Source: Lysobacterales bacterium
Lineage (GTDB): Bacteria > Pseudomonadota > Gammaproteobacteria > Xanthomonadales > Ahniellaceae
Assembly (NCBI GenBank): GCA_016721845.1
Contig: JADKHK010000013.1
Span: 1,346,501 to 1,410,500, forward strand
DNA length: 64,000 bases
Direction of reading: 5' to 3'
Under the pieces are notes generated by a model, which worked only from the letters and a program-made list of their open reading frames with translations, was not told where the DNA came from and did not search any database. A program made the position numbers and the translations under genes. Shown in pieces: positions 49,000-58,680 of this stretch. Each line of letters starts with the position of its first letter. The stretch's first letter is position 1.

Positions 49000-50342
49000 C
49001 CGGCCTCCTGCACCAGCGCGCGCACCAGACCGCGCGCCTTGGCACGGGTCTCGTCGAGTTCGCGCGCAGCGACCGAGTCGGCGACGATGCCGGCACCGGC
49101 GCGGAACTCGATGCTCTCGGGCGTGATGGTCAGGCTGCGTATCAGGATGTTCAGGTCCATGCCGCCATCGACACCGAGGTAGCCGAGCGCGCCGGTATAG
49201 AAGCCGCGGCCCTCGCCCTCCAGTTCGGCGATGATTTCCATGCAGCGCACCTTCGGACAGCCGGTGATGGTGCCGCCCGGGAACACGGCGCGAATCGCAT
49301 CGACCGGACCCAGTTCCGGCCGCAGCCGCGCACGCACGTTCGAGACGATGTGGTGCACGTGCGCATAACTCTCGACCGTCATCAACTCATCGACGACGAC
49401 CGAGCCGGGCACTGCCACGCGCCCGAGGTCGTTGCGTTCGAGGTCGATCAGCATGATGTGCTCGGCGCGCTCCTTCGGATGACCAACCAGTTCCTGCACG
49501 CGCGCGGCATCATCGTCGCCCGGGAAACGCGGGCGAGTGCCGGCGATCGGTCGCGTCTGCAGCAGGCCATCGCGCGCCGACACCAGCCGCTCCGGCGACG
49601 AACTCGCCAACGCCCATCCGTGCCATTGCACGAGACCGGCGAACGGCGCCGGATTATTGGCGCGCAACGACGCGTAGATCTCGGCCACGGACAGATCGGC
49701 CGGCCGCGTGGCTCGCCAGGCACGCGAGAGGTTGACCTGGAAGACGTCGCCGGCCTCGATGTAGTCGAGCGCCGCGTGCACGGCCCCGTCATAGCGGTTG
49801 GCGTCGTCCTCTTCGATGCGCGTGACGCCGCGGCGCGCTGTGACGGGGGCGACGGCGCGCATCGCATCGGATGCGACCAGATCGAACAGCGCCTCGGCGC
49901 CGACTTCGCCGATGACGCAGGCATGGCCGTTGTCGCGATCGCTGACGATGGCGACCGGTGCTCGCCAGGCAACGGCGCGAGGGACCGGCAAGGCCGCCGC
50001 CGGCAAGCGCAACCGCGGCTCGATCTCGGCGGCCAGTTCATAGCCGAGCAGCACGGCGAACCCGCCGCGAAACGGCACCGCATCGTTCTCGCGCGGCGTC
50101 GCGACCGCGTCATGCCAGGCCGCCAACGCGTCGAGGAAACGCCCGCATTCGGCATACGGGCCGGAGAGCTTTCCCTGCGCATCGGCGACCAGGGTTTCGC
50201 CGGTCGTCGCGAACAGCAGGTCGTAGCGCGCGCCACCACCGCCGCTGGCGACGGACTCGAGCAGCACCGGATAACGCAGCGGATCGGCCGCGTGCAGCGC
50301 GAGCAGGTCGGGCGCACGCGGCAGCTCGCGGGTCAGGCTCAT
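48996..50342 (-). CDS. pabB: Aminodeoxychorismate synthase component I
   Basis: 448 residues from the ATG at 50342; longer frames run into fabF. Chorismate-binding domain motifs: DVFQVNLSRAWRA, SSSPERLVSA, RPIAGTRPRF, IDLERNDLGRV and GSITGCPKVR-like GTITGCPKVRCME. It aminates chorismate, using ammonia from PabA, which is not seen here. It lies 11 bp after fabF. Confidence 0.93.
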   Translation of the reverse strand: MSLTRELPRAPDLLALHAADPLRYPVLLESVASGGGGARYDLLFATTGETLVADAQGKLSGPYAECGRFLDALAAWHDAVATPRENDAVPFRGGFAVLLGYELAAEIEPRLRLPAAALPVPRAVAWRAPVAIVSDRDNGHACVIGEVGAEALFDLVASDAMRAVAPVTARRGVTRIEEDDANRYDGAVHAALDYIEAGDVFQVNLSRAWRATRPADLSVAEIYASLRANNPAPFAGLVQWHGWALASSSPERLVSARDGLLQTRPIAGTRPRFPGDDDAARVQELVGHPKERAEHIMLIDLERNDLGRVAVPGSVVVDELMTVESYAHVHHIVSNVRARLRPELGPVDAIRAVFPGGTITGCPKVRCMEIIAELEGEGRGFYTGALGYLGVDGGMDLNILIRSLTITPESIEFRAGAGIVADSVAARELDETRAKARGLVRALVQEAG

Positions 50343-50353
50343 CGCGCGGCAGA

Positions 50354-51595
50354 TCAGAGCTTGCGCATCACCAGTGACGCATTGGTGCCACCGAAGCCGA
50401 AGCCGTTGCTGATCGCGACCGAGATCGATTTCTGGCGCGCGACGTTCGGCACGTAGTCGAGATCGCAGCCTTCCCCCGGATTCTCGAGGTTGATGGTCGG
50501 CGGAATCACGCCCGTGTGCAGGGCCATCGCAGTGAAAATCGCCTCGACGCCACCCGCGGCACCGAGCAGATGCCCGGTCATCGATTTGGTCGAGCTCACC
50601 ATGGTCTTGTAGGCATGTGCGCCCAGCGCACGCTTCACCGCCAGCGTCTCGGCCTGATCGCCCAGCGGAGTCGACGTGCCATGGGCATTCAGGTAATCGA
50701 TCTGATCGGCATTGACGCCCGCATCCTTGAACGCCGCCGTCATGCAACGTGCCGGACCGTCGCCATTCTCGCTCGGCGCGGTCATGTGATACGCATCCGA
50801 ACTCGCGCCGAAGCCGGCGAGCTCGCAGTAGATGCGCGCACCGCGGGCCTTCGCCGCTTCGTATTCTTCTAGCACGAGAATGCCGGCGCCGTCGCCGAGC
50901 ACGAAGCCGTCGCGGTCACGGTCCCAGGGACGCGAGGCGCGTGTCGGGTCGTCGTTGCGCGTCGACATCGCGCGCATCGCGCAGAAGCCGGCGACCGAAG
51001 TCGAGGCCGAACCGAATTCGGCGCCCCCCGCAACCATCGCATCGGCATCGCCGTACTGGATCAGACGCATCGCCATGCCGATCGAATGGTTCGCGGTTGC
51101 GCAGGCCGACACCGCCGAGAAGTTTGGTCCCTTCAAGCCTTTCAGAATGCAGAGCTGGCCGGACACCATGTTGATGATGGTCGAGGGCACGTAGAACGGC
51201 GAGACCTTGCGCGGACCACCCTTGTCGAGCGCCAGCGTGGTCTCTTCGATGCCGCGGATGCCGCCGATGCCGGAACCGATGATGGCGCCAATGCGTTCGG
51301 CATTGGCATCACTGATCTCAAGACCCGAATCGGCCAGCGCCATCATCGATGCGGCGAGCCCGTAATGGATGAACGGGTCCATTTTCTTCGCATCCTTGGC
51401 GGACACGTAGGCGGTCGGGTCGAAATCGCGCACTTCACCGGCGATGCGCGTGTTGTAAGCACTGCAGTCGAAGCTGGTGATCGGACCGATGCCGGAGCGG
51501 CCATTCGAGATGCTGTCCCAGGCCTGCGCAATGGAATTGCCGACCGGCGACACGATGCCCATGCCGGTGACGACGACGCGACGCTTCTGACTCAT
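50354..51595 (-). CDS. fabF: Beta-ketoacyl-ACP synthase II
   Basis: 413 residues. Catalytic Cys in VSACATANHSIG, His in NAHGTSTPLGD and His in TGHLLGAAGG, the usual C-H-H set of condensing enzymes. It elongates fatty acids, including the step to cis-vaccenate. Follows acpP in the fab cluster. Confidence 0.96.
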   Translation of the reverse strand: MSQKRRVVVTGMGIVSPVGNSIAQAWDSISNGRSGIGPITSFDCSAYNTRIAGEVRDFDPTAYVSAKDAKKMDPFIHYGLAASMMALADSGLEISDANAERIGAIIGSGIGGIRGIEETTLALDKGGPRKVSPFYVPSTIINMVSGQLCILKGLKGPNFSAVSACATANHSIGMAMRLIQYGDADAMVAGGAEFGSASTSVAGFCAMRAMSTRNDDPTRASRPWDRDRDGFVLGDGAGILVLEEYEAAKARGARIYCELAGFGASSDAYHMTAPSENGDGPARCMTAAFKDAGVNADQIDYLNAHGTSTPLGDQAETLAVKRALGAHAYKTMVSSTKSMTGHLLGAAGGVEAIFTAMALHTGVIPPTINLENPGEGCDLDYVPNVARQKSISVAISNGFGFGGTNASLVMRKL

Positions 51596-51687
51596 GGCTC
51601 ACTCCGCAATGCTTGGGACGATGACGCGATCTGCAAAAACGCAAACTGCGCCACGTGGGCGCAGTTCGCATCGAACGATCAAGCCGA

Positions 51688-51927
51688 TCAGGCCTTGACG
51701 TGCGCCTTGACGTAATCGATCGCCATCTGGACGCTGGTGATCTTCTCGGCATCTTCATCCGGGATTTCGCACTCGAACTCTTCTTCGAGGGCCATCACGA
51801 GTTCAACCGTGTCCAGCGAGTCGGCGCCGAGATCATCGACGAACGAGGCGTTCGCAGTGACTTCGTCTTCCTTCACGCCGAGCTGTTCAACGACGATCTT
51901 CTTGACGCGTTCTTCGATGCTGCTCAT
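51688..51927 (-). CDS. acpP: Acyl carrier protein
   Basis: 79 residues, acidic helical bundle with DLGADSLDTVELVMALEEEF; the Ser of DSL carries phosphopantetheine. It holds the growing acyl chain. A promoter with a TACAAT -10 lies upstream, and fabF follows 93 bp downstream. Confidence 0.97.
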   Translation of the reverse strand: MSSIEERVKKIVVEQLGVKEDEVTANASFVDDLGADSLDTVELVMALEEEFECEIPDEDAEKITSVQMAIDYVKAHVKA

Positions 51928-51987
51928 TGCTTTGAAACCTCCGGGAGAGAAAACCCCGGACGAGGTCCGAGGCTGAAAGCGGCGCGC

Positions 51988-52020
51988 ATTGTAGAGCAAA
52001 GATTCGGGTTTGACTCAAAC
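51988..52020 (-). promoter_or_regulatory. acpP promoter with overlapping palindrome
   Basis: A strong -10 (TACAAT, 51988-51993) lies about 60 bp before acpP. The -35 is weak (TTGAGT at 52013-52018, spacing 19) and lies inside the perfect 13-base palindrome GTTTGACTCAAAC (52008-52020), a possible operator. Confidence 0.5.
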
Positions 52021-52063
52021 ACACGTTGGAGCGAGAGCGTATGGTCGATACCCGAGTCATCGC

Positions 52064-52807
52064 TTACACCATGTGCATGCCGCCATTCACATGCAGGGTT
52101 TCGCCGGTGATGTAGGCGGCCATCGGCGAAGCGAGGAACAACACCGCATTGGCGATGTCTTCCGGCGCGCCGAAGCGGCCCAGCGCGATGGCGTCCATCA
52201 TCGTCTTCTTGTTGTCCTCGGGCAGGGCCCTGGTCATGTCGGTCTCGATGAATCCGGGCGCGACCACGTTGACGGTGATGCCGCGACTGCCGATTTCCTT
52301 CGCCAGCGACTTTGAAAAGCCGATGATGCCGGCCTTGGCCGCGGCATAGTTCGCCTGACCCGCATTGCCCATCACGCCGATGACGGAGGCGATCGAGATG
52401 ATGCGACCCTTGCGCGCCTTCATCATGCCGCGCATCGCCGCTTTCGACGTGCGATAGATCGAACTGAGATTGGTGTTGAGGATGGCGTCCCAATCCTCGT
52501 CCTTCATGCGCATCAACAGACCGTCGCGGGTGATGCCGGCGTTGTTGACAAGAATGCCGATCGCACCGAACTCCTTCGCGATCGATTCGACCAGCGCGTC
52601 GACCGATTCGCTGGAACCGACATCGAGCACGCGCCCGACGCCGCCATGCGCGGCCATGCGCGCACTGATCGCGGCGGCACCGGATTCACTGGTCGCGGTC
52701 CCGATCACCTTGGCGCCGGCCGCGGCCAGTGCATCGGCGATGGCGGCGCCGATGCCGCGACTGGCACCGGTGACAAGGGCGATCTCGCCCTGGAGATTGA
52801 TCGGCAT
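52064..52807 (-). CDS. fabG: 3-oxoacyl-ACP reductase
   Basis: 247 residues, short-chain dehydrogenase: TGASRGIG (NADPH), NNAGITRD, and the catalytic Ser-Tyr-Lys in SIASVIG and ANYAAAKAG. It reduces 3-oxoacyl-ACP in each elongation round. The start at 52807 gives MPINLQGEIALVTG. Confidence 0.97.
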   Translation of the reverse strand: MPINLQGEIALVTGASRGIGAAIADALAAAGAKVIGTATSESGAAAISARMAAHGGVGRVLDVGSSESVDALVESIAKEFGAIGILVNNAGITRDGLLMRMKDEDWDAILNTNLSSIYRTSKAAMRGMMKARKGRIISIASVIGVMGNAGQANYAAAKAGIIGFSKSLAKEIGSRGITVNVVAPGFIETDMTRALPEDNKKTMMDAIALGRFGAPEDIANAVLFLASPMAAYITGETLHVNGGMHMV

Positions 52808-52818
52808 GGTTGTGGTCC

Positions 52819-53751
52819 TCAGGTCCAGTCGGTGCGAGCAGTGTCGAGATCGGTCGCGAGCGCACGACCATCGATCGACTTGTCGATGCGTTTGACGAGT
52901 CCGGCCAACACCTTGCCCGGACCGCATTCGCCGATGCGGGTCACGCCGCGTGCGGCGAGTGCCTGCACGCATTCGGTCCAGCGCACCGGCAGATACAGCT
53001 GGCGCACCAGCGCATCCTGGATCGCAGCGATCGAATCATGTGCTCGCCCATCGGCGTTCTGCACCACCGGCCGATTCGGCAGCGACCAGGACAGCGTCTG
53101 CATCTTCGTCCGCAACGCGTCGGCGGCCGGCTGCATCAAGGCACTGTGCGACGGCACCGAAACCGCGAGCTTGACCGCCTTCTTGACGCCGCGTTCGGCG
53201 AGCAGCGCAATCGCGCGATCGACGGCTTCGGCATGACCTGCAATGACGGTCTGGCCGGGACTGTTGAAATTGGCCGGCGCCACGATCTGGCCCTGCGCCG
53301 CATCGGTACAGGCTTGCGCGATTACGACGTCATCGGCCATCAGGATCGCGGCCATGGCGCCGACACCGGCCGGCACCGCGTCCTGCATCAGGCGACCCCG
53401 TTCGCGCACCAGCGCCGCGCCGTCGGACAGCGACAATGCTCCGGCCGCGACCAGGGCCGAGTATTCGCCGAGACTGTGGCCGGCGAATGCCGCGGGCTGT
53501 GCACCGCCACGCTCGTTCCAGACGCGCCACACCGCCACACCCGCGGCGAGCAAGGCCGGTTGCGTGACTTCGGTACGATTCAGTTCCGCCTCGCTGCCGA
53601 TCTGGCTGATCGACCACAGGTCAAGTCCACAGCCTTGCCCGGCTTCATCGAACGTGGCCCGCACCGTCGCCGACTGCGCCGCAAGATCGGCCAGCATGCC
53701 GACTGACTGCGAGCCCTGGCCCGGAAACACGAAAGCAAGATGGGCGGACAT
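52819..53751 (-). CDS. fabD: Malonyl-CoA:ACP transacylase
   Basis: 310 residues. FPGQGSQ near the start, the catalytic Ser in GHSLGEYSAL and the His in SVPSHSALM. It loads malonyl groups on ACP. Its ATG shares one base with the fabH stop (TGATG). Confidence 0.96.
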   Translation of the reverse strand: MSAHLAFVFPGQGSQSVGMLADLAAQSATVRATFDEAGQGCGLDLWSISQIGSEAELNRTEVTQPALLAAGVAVWRVWNERGGAQPAAFAGHSLGEYSALVAAGALSLSDGAALVRERGRLMQDAVPAGVGAMAAILMADDVVIAQACTDAAQGQIVAPANFNSPGQTVIAGHAEAVDRAIALLAERGVKKAVKLAVSVPSHSALMQPAADALRTKMQTLSWSLPNRPVVQNADGRAHDSIAAIQDALVRQLYLPVRWTECVQALAARGVTRIGECGPGKVLAGLVKRIDKSIDGRALATDLDTARTDWT

Positions 53752-54722
53752 CACAGGCGCACCAGCGCCGAACCCCAGGTGAAGCCGCCACCGAAGGCCT
53801 CCATCAACACCATCTGGCCAGCCTGGATCTTGCCACTGCGCACAGCATGATCGAGCGCCAGCGGCACCGATGCCGACGAGGTATTGCCATGCTGATCGAC
53901 GGTCACGATGACGCGGTCCATCGACATGTCGAGGCGTTTCGCGGTCGCGGTGATGATGCGCAGATTCGCCTGGTGCGGCACCAGCCAGTCGATCGCGGAT
54001 TTTTCCAAATGGTTCGCAGCCAGGGTTTCTTCGACGACAGCGTCGAGCGTCTTGACGGCGACCTTGAACACGTCGTTGCCGGTCATCATCACGCGCACGC
54101 CGGCGTTCTTCTCGTCCAGCTTGAAGCCCGCCGAGACACCAACCGGGTTGTACAGCAATTCCTTGTGGGCACCGTCGGCGTGCAGATGCGTCGACAGGAT
54201 GCCGGGCTCGCTCGACGGCTTCAGCACCACCGCACCGGCCCCGTCGCCGAACAGCACGCAGGTGCCGCGGTCGGACCAGTCGAGCATGCGTGTCAGGGTT
54301 TCGGCACCGATCACGAGCGCGCATTTGGAAGCGCCGGTCCGCACGAACTTGTCTGCGGTCGACAACGCGAAGATGAAGCCCGAACAGGCGGCGTTGACGT
54401 CGAACGCGGCACAACCATTCGCACCGATGCGGTGCTGCACGAGACAGGCCGTGCTTGGAAAGATGATGTCCGGCGTGGTCGTACCGACGATCAACAGGTC
54501 GATGTCGGAGGCGGTGACACCCGCAGCCTCCATCGCGCGCCTGGCGGCCTCGACGGCGAGATCGCTGGTGGTCTGGCCTTCCGCGGCGACATGACGCTGG
54601 CGGATGCCGGTGCGTTCGCGGATCCATTCGTCATTGGTGTCGACCAGTTTTTCGAGGTCGGCATTGGTCAGCACTTTCTCCGGCAAGTAGCTGCCGGTTC
54701 CCACGATGCGCGAATAGATCAC
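53751..54722 (-). CDS. fabH: Beta-ketoacyl-ACP synthase III
   Basis: About 323 residues from the GTG behind GGGGGTGGA; an ATG 18 bases upstream would place that Shine-Dalgarno sequence inside the gene. Catalytic Cys in NAACSGF, His in VPHQANLR and Asn in QHGNTSS. It starts fatty acid synthesis by condensing an acyl-CoA with malonyl-ACP. Confidence 0.96.
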   Translation of the reverse strand: MIYSRIVGTGSYLPEKVLTNADLEKLVDTNDEWIRERTGIRQRHVAAEGQTTSDLAVEAARRAMEAAGVTASDIDLLIVGTTTPDIIFPSTACLVQHRIGANGCAAFDVNAACSGFIFALSTADKFVRTGASKCALVIGAETLTRMLDWSDRGTCVLFGDGAGAVVLKPSSEPGILSTHLHADGAHKELLYNPVGVSAGFKLDEKNAGVRVMMTGNDVFKVAVKTLDAVVEETLAANHLEKSAIDWLVPHQANLRIITATAKRLDMSMDRVIVTVDQHGNTSSASVPLALDHAVRSGKIQAGQMVLMEAFGGGFTWGSALVRL

Positions 54723-54772
54723 GTTTCCACCCCCGGACAACGGGCGGCGTCACGCGATGCGGTGGCGTCGCC

Positions 54773-54807
54773 AAAGAAAAACGAACCGGTGCTCGTCACA
54801 CCGGTTC
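54773..54807 (-). terminator. Rho-independent terminator after rpmF
   Basis: Minus strand: GAACCGGTG, a 7-base loop, CACCGGTTC, then GTTTTTCTTT. A 9-bp perfect stem with a T-run, 36 bp beyond rpmF and before fabH, so it separates or attenuates the fab genes. Confidence 0.85.
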
Positions 54808-54842
54808 GGTCTCGATTCGCAGGACTCCTTGCGGAGCCGGCA

Positions 54843-55040
54843 TCAATCTTCGCTGGCGACCTTGTCGGCCTTGGTCGTGATGACCTTCTTGCCGCGATAG
54901 AAGCCATCCTTGGTGATGTGATGGCGCAGGTGCAGTTCACCGCTGACCTTGTCGGTCGAGATCTGCTTGGCCGTCAGCGCATCGTGCGAACGACGCATGC
55001 CACGGGTCGAGGGGGTCTTGCGGCTTTTCTGAACGGCCAT
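54843..55040 (-). CDS. rpmF: 50S ribosomal protein L32
   Basis: 65 residues: AVQKSRKTPSTRGMRRSHDAL and LRHHITKDGFYRGKKV are typical of L32. The Cys-free form (zinc site lost) is usual in proteobacteria. It follows the DUF177 gene, and a clear terminator lies downstream. Confidence 0.96.
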   Translation of the reverse strand: MAVQKSRKTPSTRGMRRSHDALTAKQISTDKVSGELHLRHHITKDGFYRGKKVITTKADKVASED

Positions 55041-55053
55041 TTCGGATCTCCAA

Positions 55054-55566
55054 CTATTGCTTCTTGAGCGAAGCCAGCGCCGAGAACGGATTGTCCTTGG
55101 CACGCGCTTCGGCGTTTTCGGTCGAATAGACGACTTCTTCGGACTCGTCCGCGCCGGGTTTGGTCGGCACGATCGGCAGGGTCAGAATCAGTTCGTCTTC
55201 AATCACATCGGACAGGCGCAACTCGCCCTCGCCGCCCACCAGCAAGGCCTCGTAACCCGGCGGCAAGGCCGATTCATCGGCCTCGTTCCGGATCAGTCCC
55301 AGACGCGTGCTCAACGACACCGGCCAGGCGAACGCTTCAAGCGTCCGCTGACAGATCAGCGAGAGCGCGCCTTCGACACGCAGCGCGAGGAACGCAACCC
55401 CGAGGCCGTCACGCCCGAACTCGAGTTCGTAGCGCAGCTGACCGGAAGGATCGGCGAGACTCTCGCAGAGACGCGGCAATGCGGCGATCGGCAGGCTTCC
55501 GTGGAAATGACGCTGGGATGTCACCATCCGCCAGGCGTCGACGGTTTCGGGGAAGGCCGCTGACAT
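55054..55566 (-). CDS. DUF177 (YceD) family protein
   Basis: 170 residues from the ATG at 55566. It carries the YceD pattern: a Cys in LICQRTLEAF, and IEDELILTLPIVP near the end. YceD proteins sit beside rpmF and are linked to 23S rRNA accumulation; the zinc site is not complete here. Longer frames have no better start. Confidence 0.87.
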   Translation of the reverse strand: MSAAFPETVDAWRMVTSQRHFHGSLPIAALPRLCESLADPSGQLRYELEFGRDGLGVAFLALRVEGALSLICQRTLEAFAWPVSLSTRLGLIRNEADESALPPGYEALLVGGEGELRLSDVIEDELILTLPIVPTKPGADESEEVVYSTENAEARAKDNPFSALASLKKQ

Positions 55567-55687
55567 AAGGGCGGGGATGTTAGGCAGCGATCCCGTTGAA
55601 GTCAATCGGAAATCCGGGTCAGTGACGGATTTCGGTGCAGTCGCTCAGCCTGCCGCTAGACTCGGACGCGATTGAAGAGGTTGCGTC

Positions 55688-56173
55688 ATGTACCTGATTC
55701 TCGCACTGATTGCCGTCATCGCCATGGTCGGACTGGGCTTCGCGATCGCTAATTGGCGTCAACACAGCCGCAATGTCGCCATTCAAGCCCTGCTCGACGA
55801 CGCCGACCGACTGGAAGCCTGCCTGCTGGAAACCCGCACCCGCATGCGCCAACTGGAGGGGATGCTGGGTCGACTGCCGGCCGACATCACCGAGAGCGCC
55901 CGTGCCTCGCTGGCCTCGGAGGCCGGTATTCAGGATGCGATGAAGCGCGTGCTCAGCCATCGTCTGTGGATCCGCGAAAACGCCATGTCGGCAACGGTGG
56001 CGAAGCTGCGTGAGGTCGGAGAAACCGCGCGCAAGTCATTGGTTCAGCTGCAACAACAGCTTGCGCGACTGGATGGCGCCGGCGTCGAACTGCAGGCCGC
56101 CTACGCGCAATCGGACGCGTTGATGGGCGCTACGCAGGCCCAGGAACCAAAGGCCGACGGACTGGCCAAGTGA
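55688..56173 (+). CDS. Membrane-anchored coiled-coil protein, unknown
   Basis: 161 residues: an N-terminal membrane helix (YLILALIAVIAMVGLGFAI), then helices with heptad character (ADRLEACLLETRTRMRQLEGML, LREVGETARKSLVQLQQQLARL). No family is recognised. The following maf-like gene begins in its last codons (GTGA overlap), so both are probably one transcript. Confidence 0.7.
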   Translation: MYLILALIAVIAMVGLGFAIANWRQHSRNVAIQALLDDADRLEACLLETRTRMRQLEGMLGRLPADITESARASLASEAGIQDAMKRVLSHRLWIRENAMSATVAKLREVGETARKSLVQLQQQLARLDGAGVELQAAYAQSDALMGATQAQEPKADGLAK

Positions 56174-56754
56174 CGCGCCCGCTGGTGCTGTGTTCGACCT
56201 CGCGATACCGGCGCGACCTGTTGGCGCGCCTGCACCTGCCGTTCGACTGCGCCGCGCCCGACGTCGACGAGACCCCGTCGCTCGATGAGACCGCCGCGGC
56301 GCTCAGCGAACGCCTGGCCGTCGCCAAGGCACGCGTCTTGGCACCCCGCTTCCCCGACGCACTGCTGATCGGCTCGGACCAGGCCGCGAGTTGCGCCGGG
56401 CAGTTGCTCGGCAAGCCGGGAACGCGGGCCGCAGCGATCGCGCAACTGCAGTCCGCTGCCGGGCATGAGGTCGAATTCCACACGGCCGTCGCGATCGTCG
56501 ATGCCCGGACCGGAGAATGTCGCAGCGAACGCGACGTCACCCGCGTGCGCTTTCGCAACCTGTCGAGCCGCGACATCGAGCGCTACCTCGACCTCGAACC
56601 CGCGCTCGACTGCGCCGGCAGCTTCAAATGCGAAGGACTGGGCATCGCCTTGTTCGATGCCATCGACAGCCGCGACCCGACTGCACTGGTCGGCCTGCCC
56701 TTGATCACGACGGCGCGCCTGCTGCGCGGCTTCGGCCTCGATCCGCTGAGCTGA
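56170..56754 (+). CDS. Maf-like nucleotide pyrophosphatase (YceF type)
   Basis: 194 residues from a GTG overlapping the previous stop. LVLCSTSRYRRDLLARL and IGSDQAASCAGQLLGKPG are Maf motifs; the YceF group cuts m7GTP. It may clear modified nucleotides. The DUF177 gene lies on the opposite strand about 600 bp away. Confidence 0.88.
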   Translation: MTRPLVLCSTSRYRRDLLARLHLPFDCAAPDVDETPSLDETAAALSERLAVAKARVLAPRFPDALLIGSDQAASCAGQLLGKPGTRAAAIAQLQSAAGHEVEFHTAVAIVDARTGECRSERDVTRVRFRNLSSRDIERYLDLEPALDCAGSFKCEGLGIALFDAIDSRDPTALVGLPLITTARLLRGFGLDPLS

Positions 56755-56755
56755 G

Positions 56756-58645
56756 TCACTCGACCACGATCTCGCGCAACGCGATGCGCCGCCAGATGCC
56801 GTCAGCCTGAACCCGCACCTCGATACGATGTCGTCCCGGCCCAAGATCGCGCCCGACCTCGGCACGCCAGAACCCGATCTTGGGCCAGCGCCGGTCCTGC
56901 AGGTCGGGCCAGATGTCCCGCACGTGTTCGGCATCGACGCCATAAGCCGAGCTCATCGCCACATCGTGGCGACCGTCGACCTGCACGTCGAACGCATCGA
57001 TGCCCTGTGGCTCGCGCAGCACCCACCCGGACAACGCGAAACCCTCGCCCGCACGCACGTGCTGTCCCGACTGAGGCGCATCGAGACGACCGATCGGCGG
57101 AAGTCGACACGCGTCCGTGCCGTCGAATCGGAGTTCGAGCCAGACGAAGCGCTTGCCGATGCCGTACAAGGCACGCTCGTCGCGATAATGCGCGGCATCG
57201 AAATCGCGGCACAGGCGCCGATAGAACGGCAATGTATCGGCACCGTAGAGCGCATTTTCCTCGACCACCAGCAGCATCCGTGCAGGCGCGAGTGTTCGTA
57301 GCGACGCCTGGTCGCGCTGCCAGATCGCGAGTTGCGGCTGACGTCCATGCTTGATGTTGCGCGGATGGTCGAGCACGTAGACCGGACGCGTGCCTTTCAG
57401 CGCGAAATCGAGTTGCGCTGCGAGCAGGAAGTTGTCGGCCACGAGGACGGTATCGGCGGGCATCTCCGTCAGACGCTCATCGGTGACTTGCGCCGCCACC
57501 TCCCAGCCCAGAAACGGTTCGCCGAGGCGGTGGTCGCCCCCGGGCGGCCACTGTTCATTGGCAAATCGGAAACTGACCAGCATCGCCGCAACGCCCAACC
57601 CGACAAGCGCACCTAGCATGCGCGCCAGCGCCGCAAATCGGCGACCGATCGTGGTGTCGGACATCGCCGGAAGCATCATCAGCAAGGACAGATAAGCCGG
57701 CAAGGGCCAGTGGAAGCGGGTGCGCTCGGCGTCGGCGAACAGACCTGCAAGAAAGTAGCCGGCGGCAATCGCCCAGGACATCGCGGCGACCACGTCAGTG
57801 CCGGGATCGCGCCGCCGCCGCCATGCGCGCGCCATCGCCCAGAGCAACAACGGGTAGAGCAGCAGGCCGACCGTCGCCGCCTGTTCCAGCGGCTGCAGCA
57901 GCGACATCGGTTCGAAGGTCCAGTGATGACGTTCGACGGCCTGGAAGCGGAACGCAGCCCAGTCATGCTGCGCGTTGAACCACAGCGTCGGCAAGAGGCC
58001 GCACAGCCCGACGATTTGCGCGATCCAGAACTTCGATCCCGTCGCAGCGCGACGCGCCCGCGGGCTGATCGCGAGCAGGAGCAGGCCGACCGGATACAGC
58101 ATGGCCGCGCGCCAATGCGCCAACCACGCGAACGCGATCGCCGCGCCAAACAGCAGCCAGGGCCGCCACCGGTCTTCATCGAGCGCGCGATCCAGCGCAT
58201 AAGCGGCCGCAATGAAGGCCAGCGTCAGCGGCGCGTCGGCCGTCGCCAATTGGCCGGACAGCACGAGCAAGGGCAAAGCCAGAACGTACGGCCAGACTTG
58301 TCGCGGCGCGATGCCGCGGAAGCGCGCCCAATGCAGGAGCAGCAAGATCGTCGCGAAGCCGCACGCCACGAAGCCCACGCGCAGTCCGAACAAGTGATCA
58401 CCGAACAGGGCGCAGCCTGCGCGTACCAGCCACGCCGTCAGCAGGGGCAGGTCACTGTATCCGGCGCCGAGATGCCGACCTTCCTGCCAATAGAAGACTT
58501 CGTCGCCAAACGGCGGCACCACTGCAGCCAGCAGCAGTTTCGCGGCGAGCAGGAGGATCAGGCCGGTGCGGAACGATGGCGCGACGGATGGGGTCAATGC
58601 CCTGCCCCGGCGGTTGTCGCGGCTTCTGCACGTCGCATCGGGCAA
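56756..58645 (-). CDS. GT39/ArnT-like membrane glycosyltransferase
   Basis: 629 residues; the start may lie up to 25 residues further in, before PSFRTGLILLLAAKLL. About 11 membrane helices, with FGDEVFYWQEGR in the first outer loop (the Asp/Glu that GT-C enzymes need), and a C-terminal exported domain of about 250 residues with a beta-sandwich end (QVDGRHDVAMSSAYG). It probably moves a sugar from a lipid-linked donor to a surface molecule; acceptor unknown. Convergent with maf. Confidence 0.8.
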   Translation of the reverse strand: MPDATCRSRDNRRGRALTPSVAPSFRTGLILLLAAKLLLAAVVPPFGDEVFYWQEGRHLGAGYSDLPLLTAWLVRAGCALFGDHLFGLRVGFVACGFATILLLLHWARFRGIAPRQVWPYVLALPLLVLSGQLATADAPLTLAFIAAAYALDRALDEDRWRPWLLFGAAIAFAWLAHWRAAMLYPVGLLLLAISPRARRAATGSKFWIAQIVGLCGLLPTLWFNAQHDWAAFRFQAVERHHWTFEPMSLLQPLEQAATVGLLLYPLLLWAMARAWRRRRDPGTDVVAAMSWAIAAGYFLAGLFADAERTRFHWPLPAYLSLLMMLPAMSDTTIGRRFAALARMLGALVGLGVAAMLVSFRFANEQWPPGGDHRLGEPFLGWEVAAQVTDERLTEMPADTVLVADNFLLAAQLDFALKGTRPVYVLDHPRNIKHGRQPQLAIWQRDQASLRTLAPARMLLVVEENALYGADTLPFYRRLCRDFDAAHYRDERALYGIGKRFVWLELRFDGTDACRLPPIGRLDAPQSGQHVRAGEGFALSGWVLREPQGIDAFDVQVDGRHDVAMSSAYGVDAEHVRDIWPDLQDRRWPKIGFWRAEVGRDLGPGRHRIEVRVQADGIWRRIALREIVVE

Positions 58646-58680
58646 GCTAGCATCGGGACAGGGATGAAGGAGTAGAAAAC

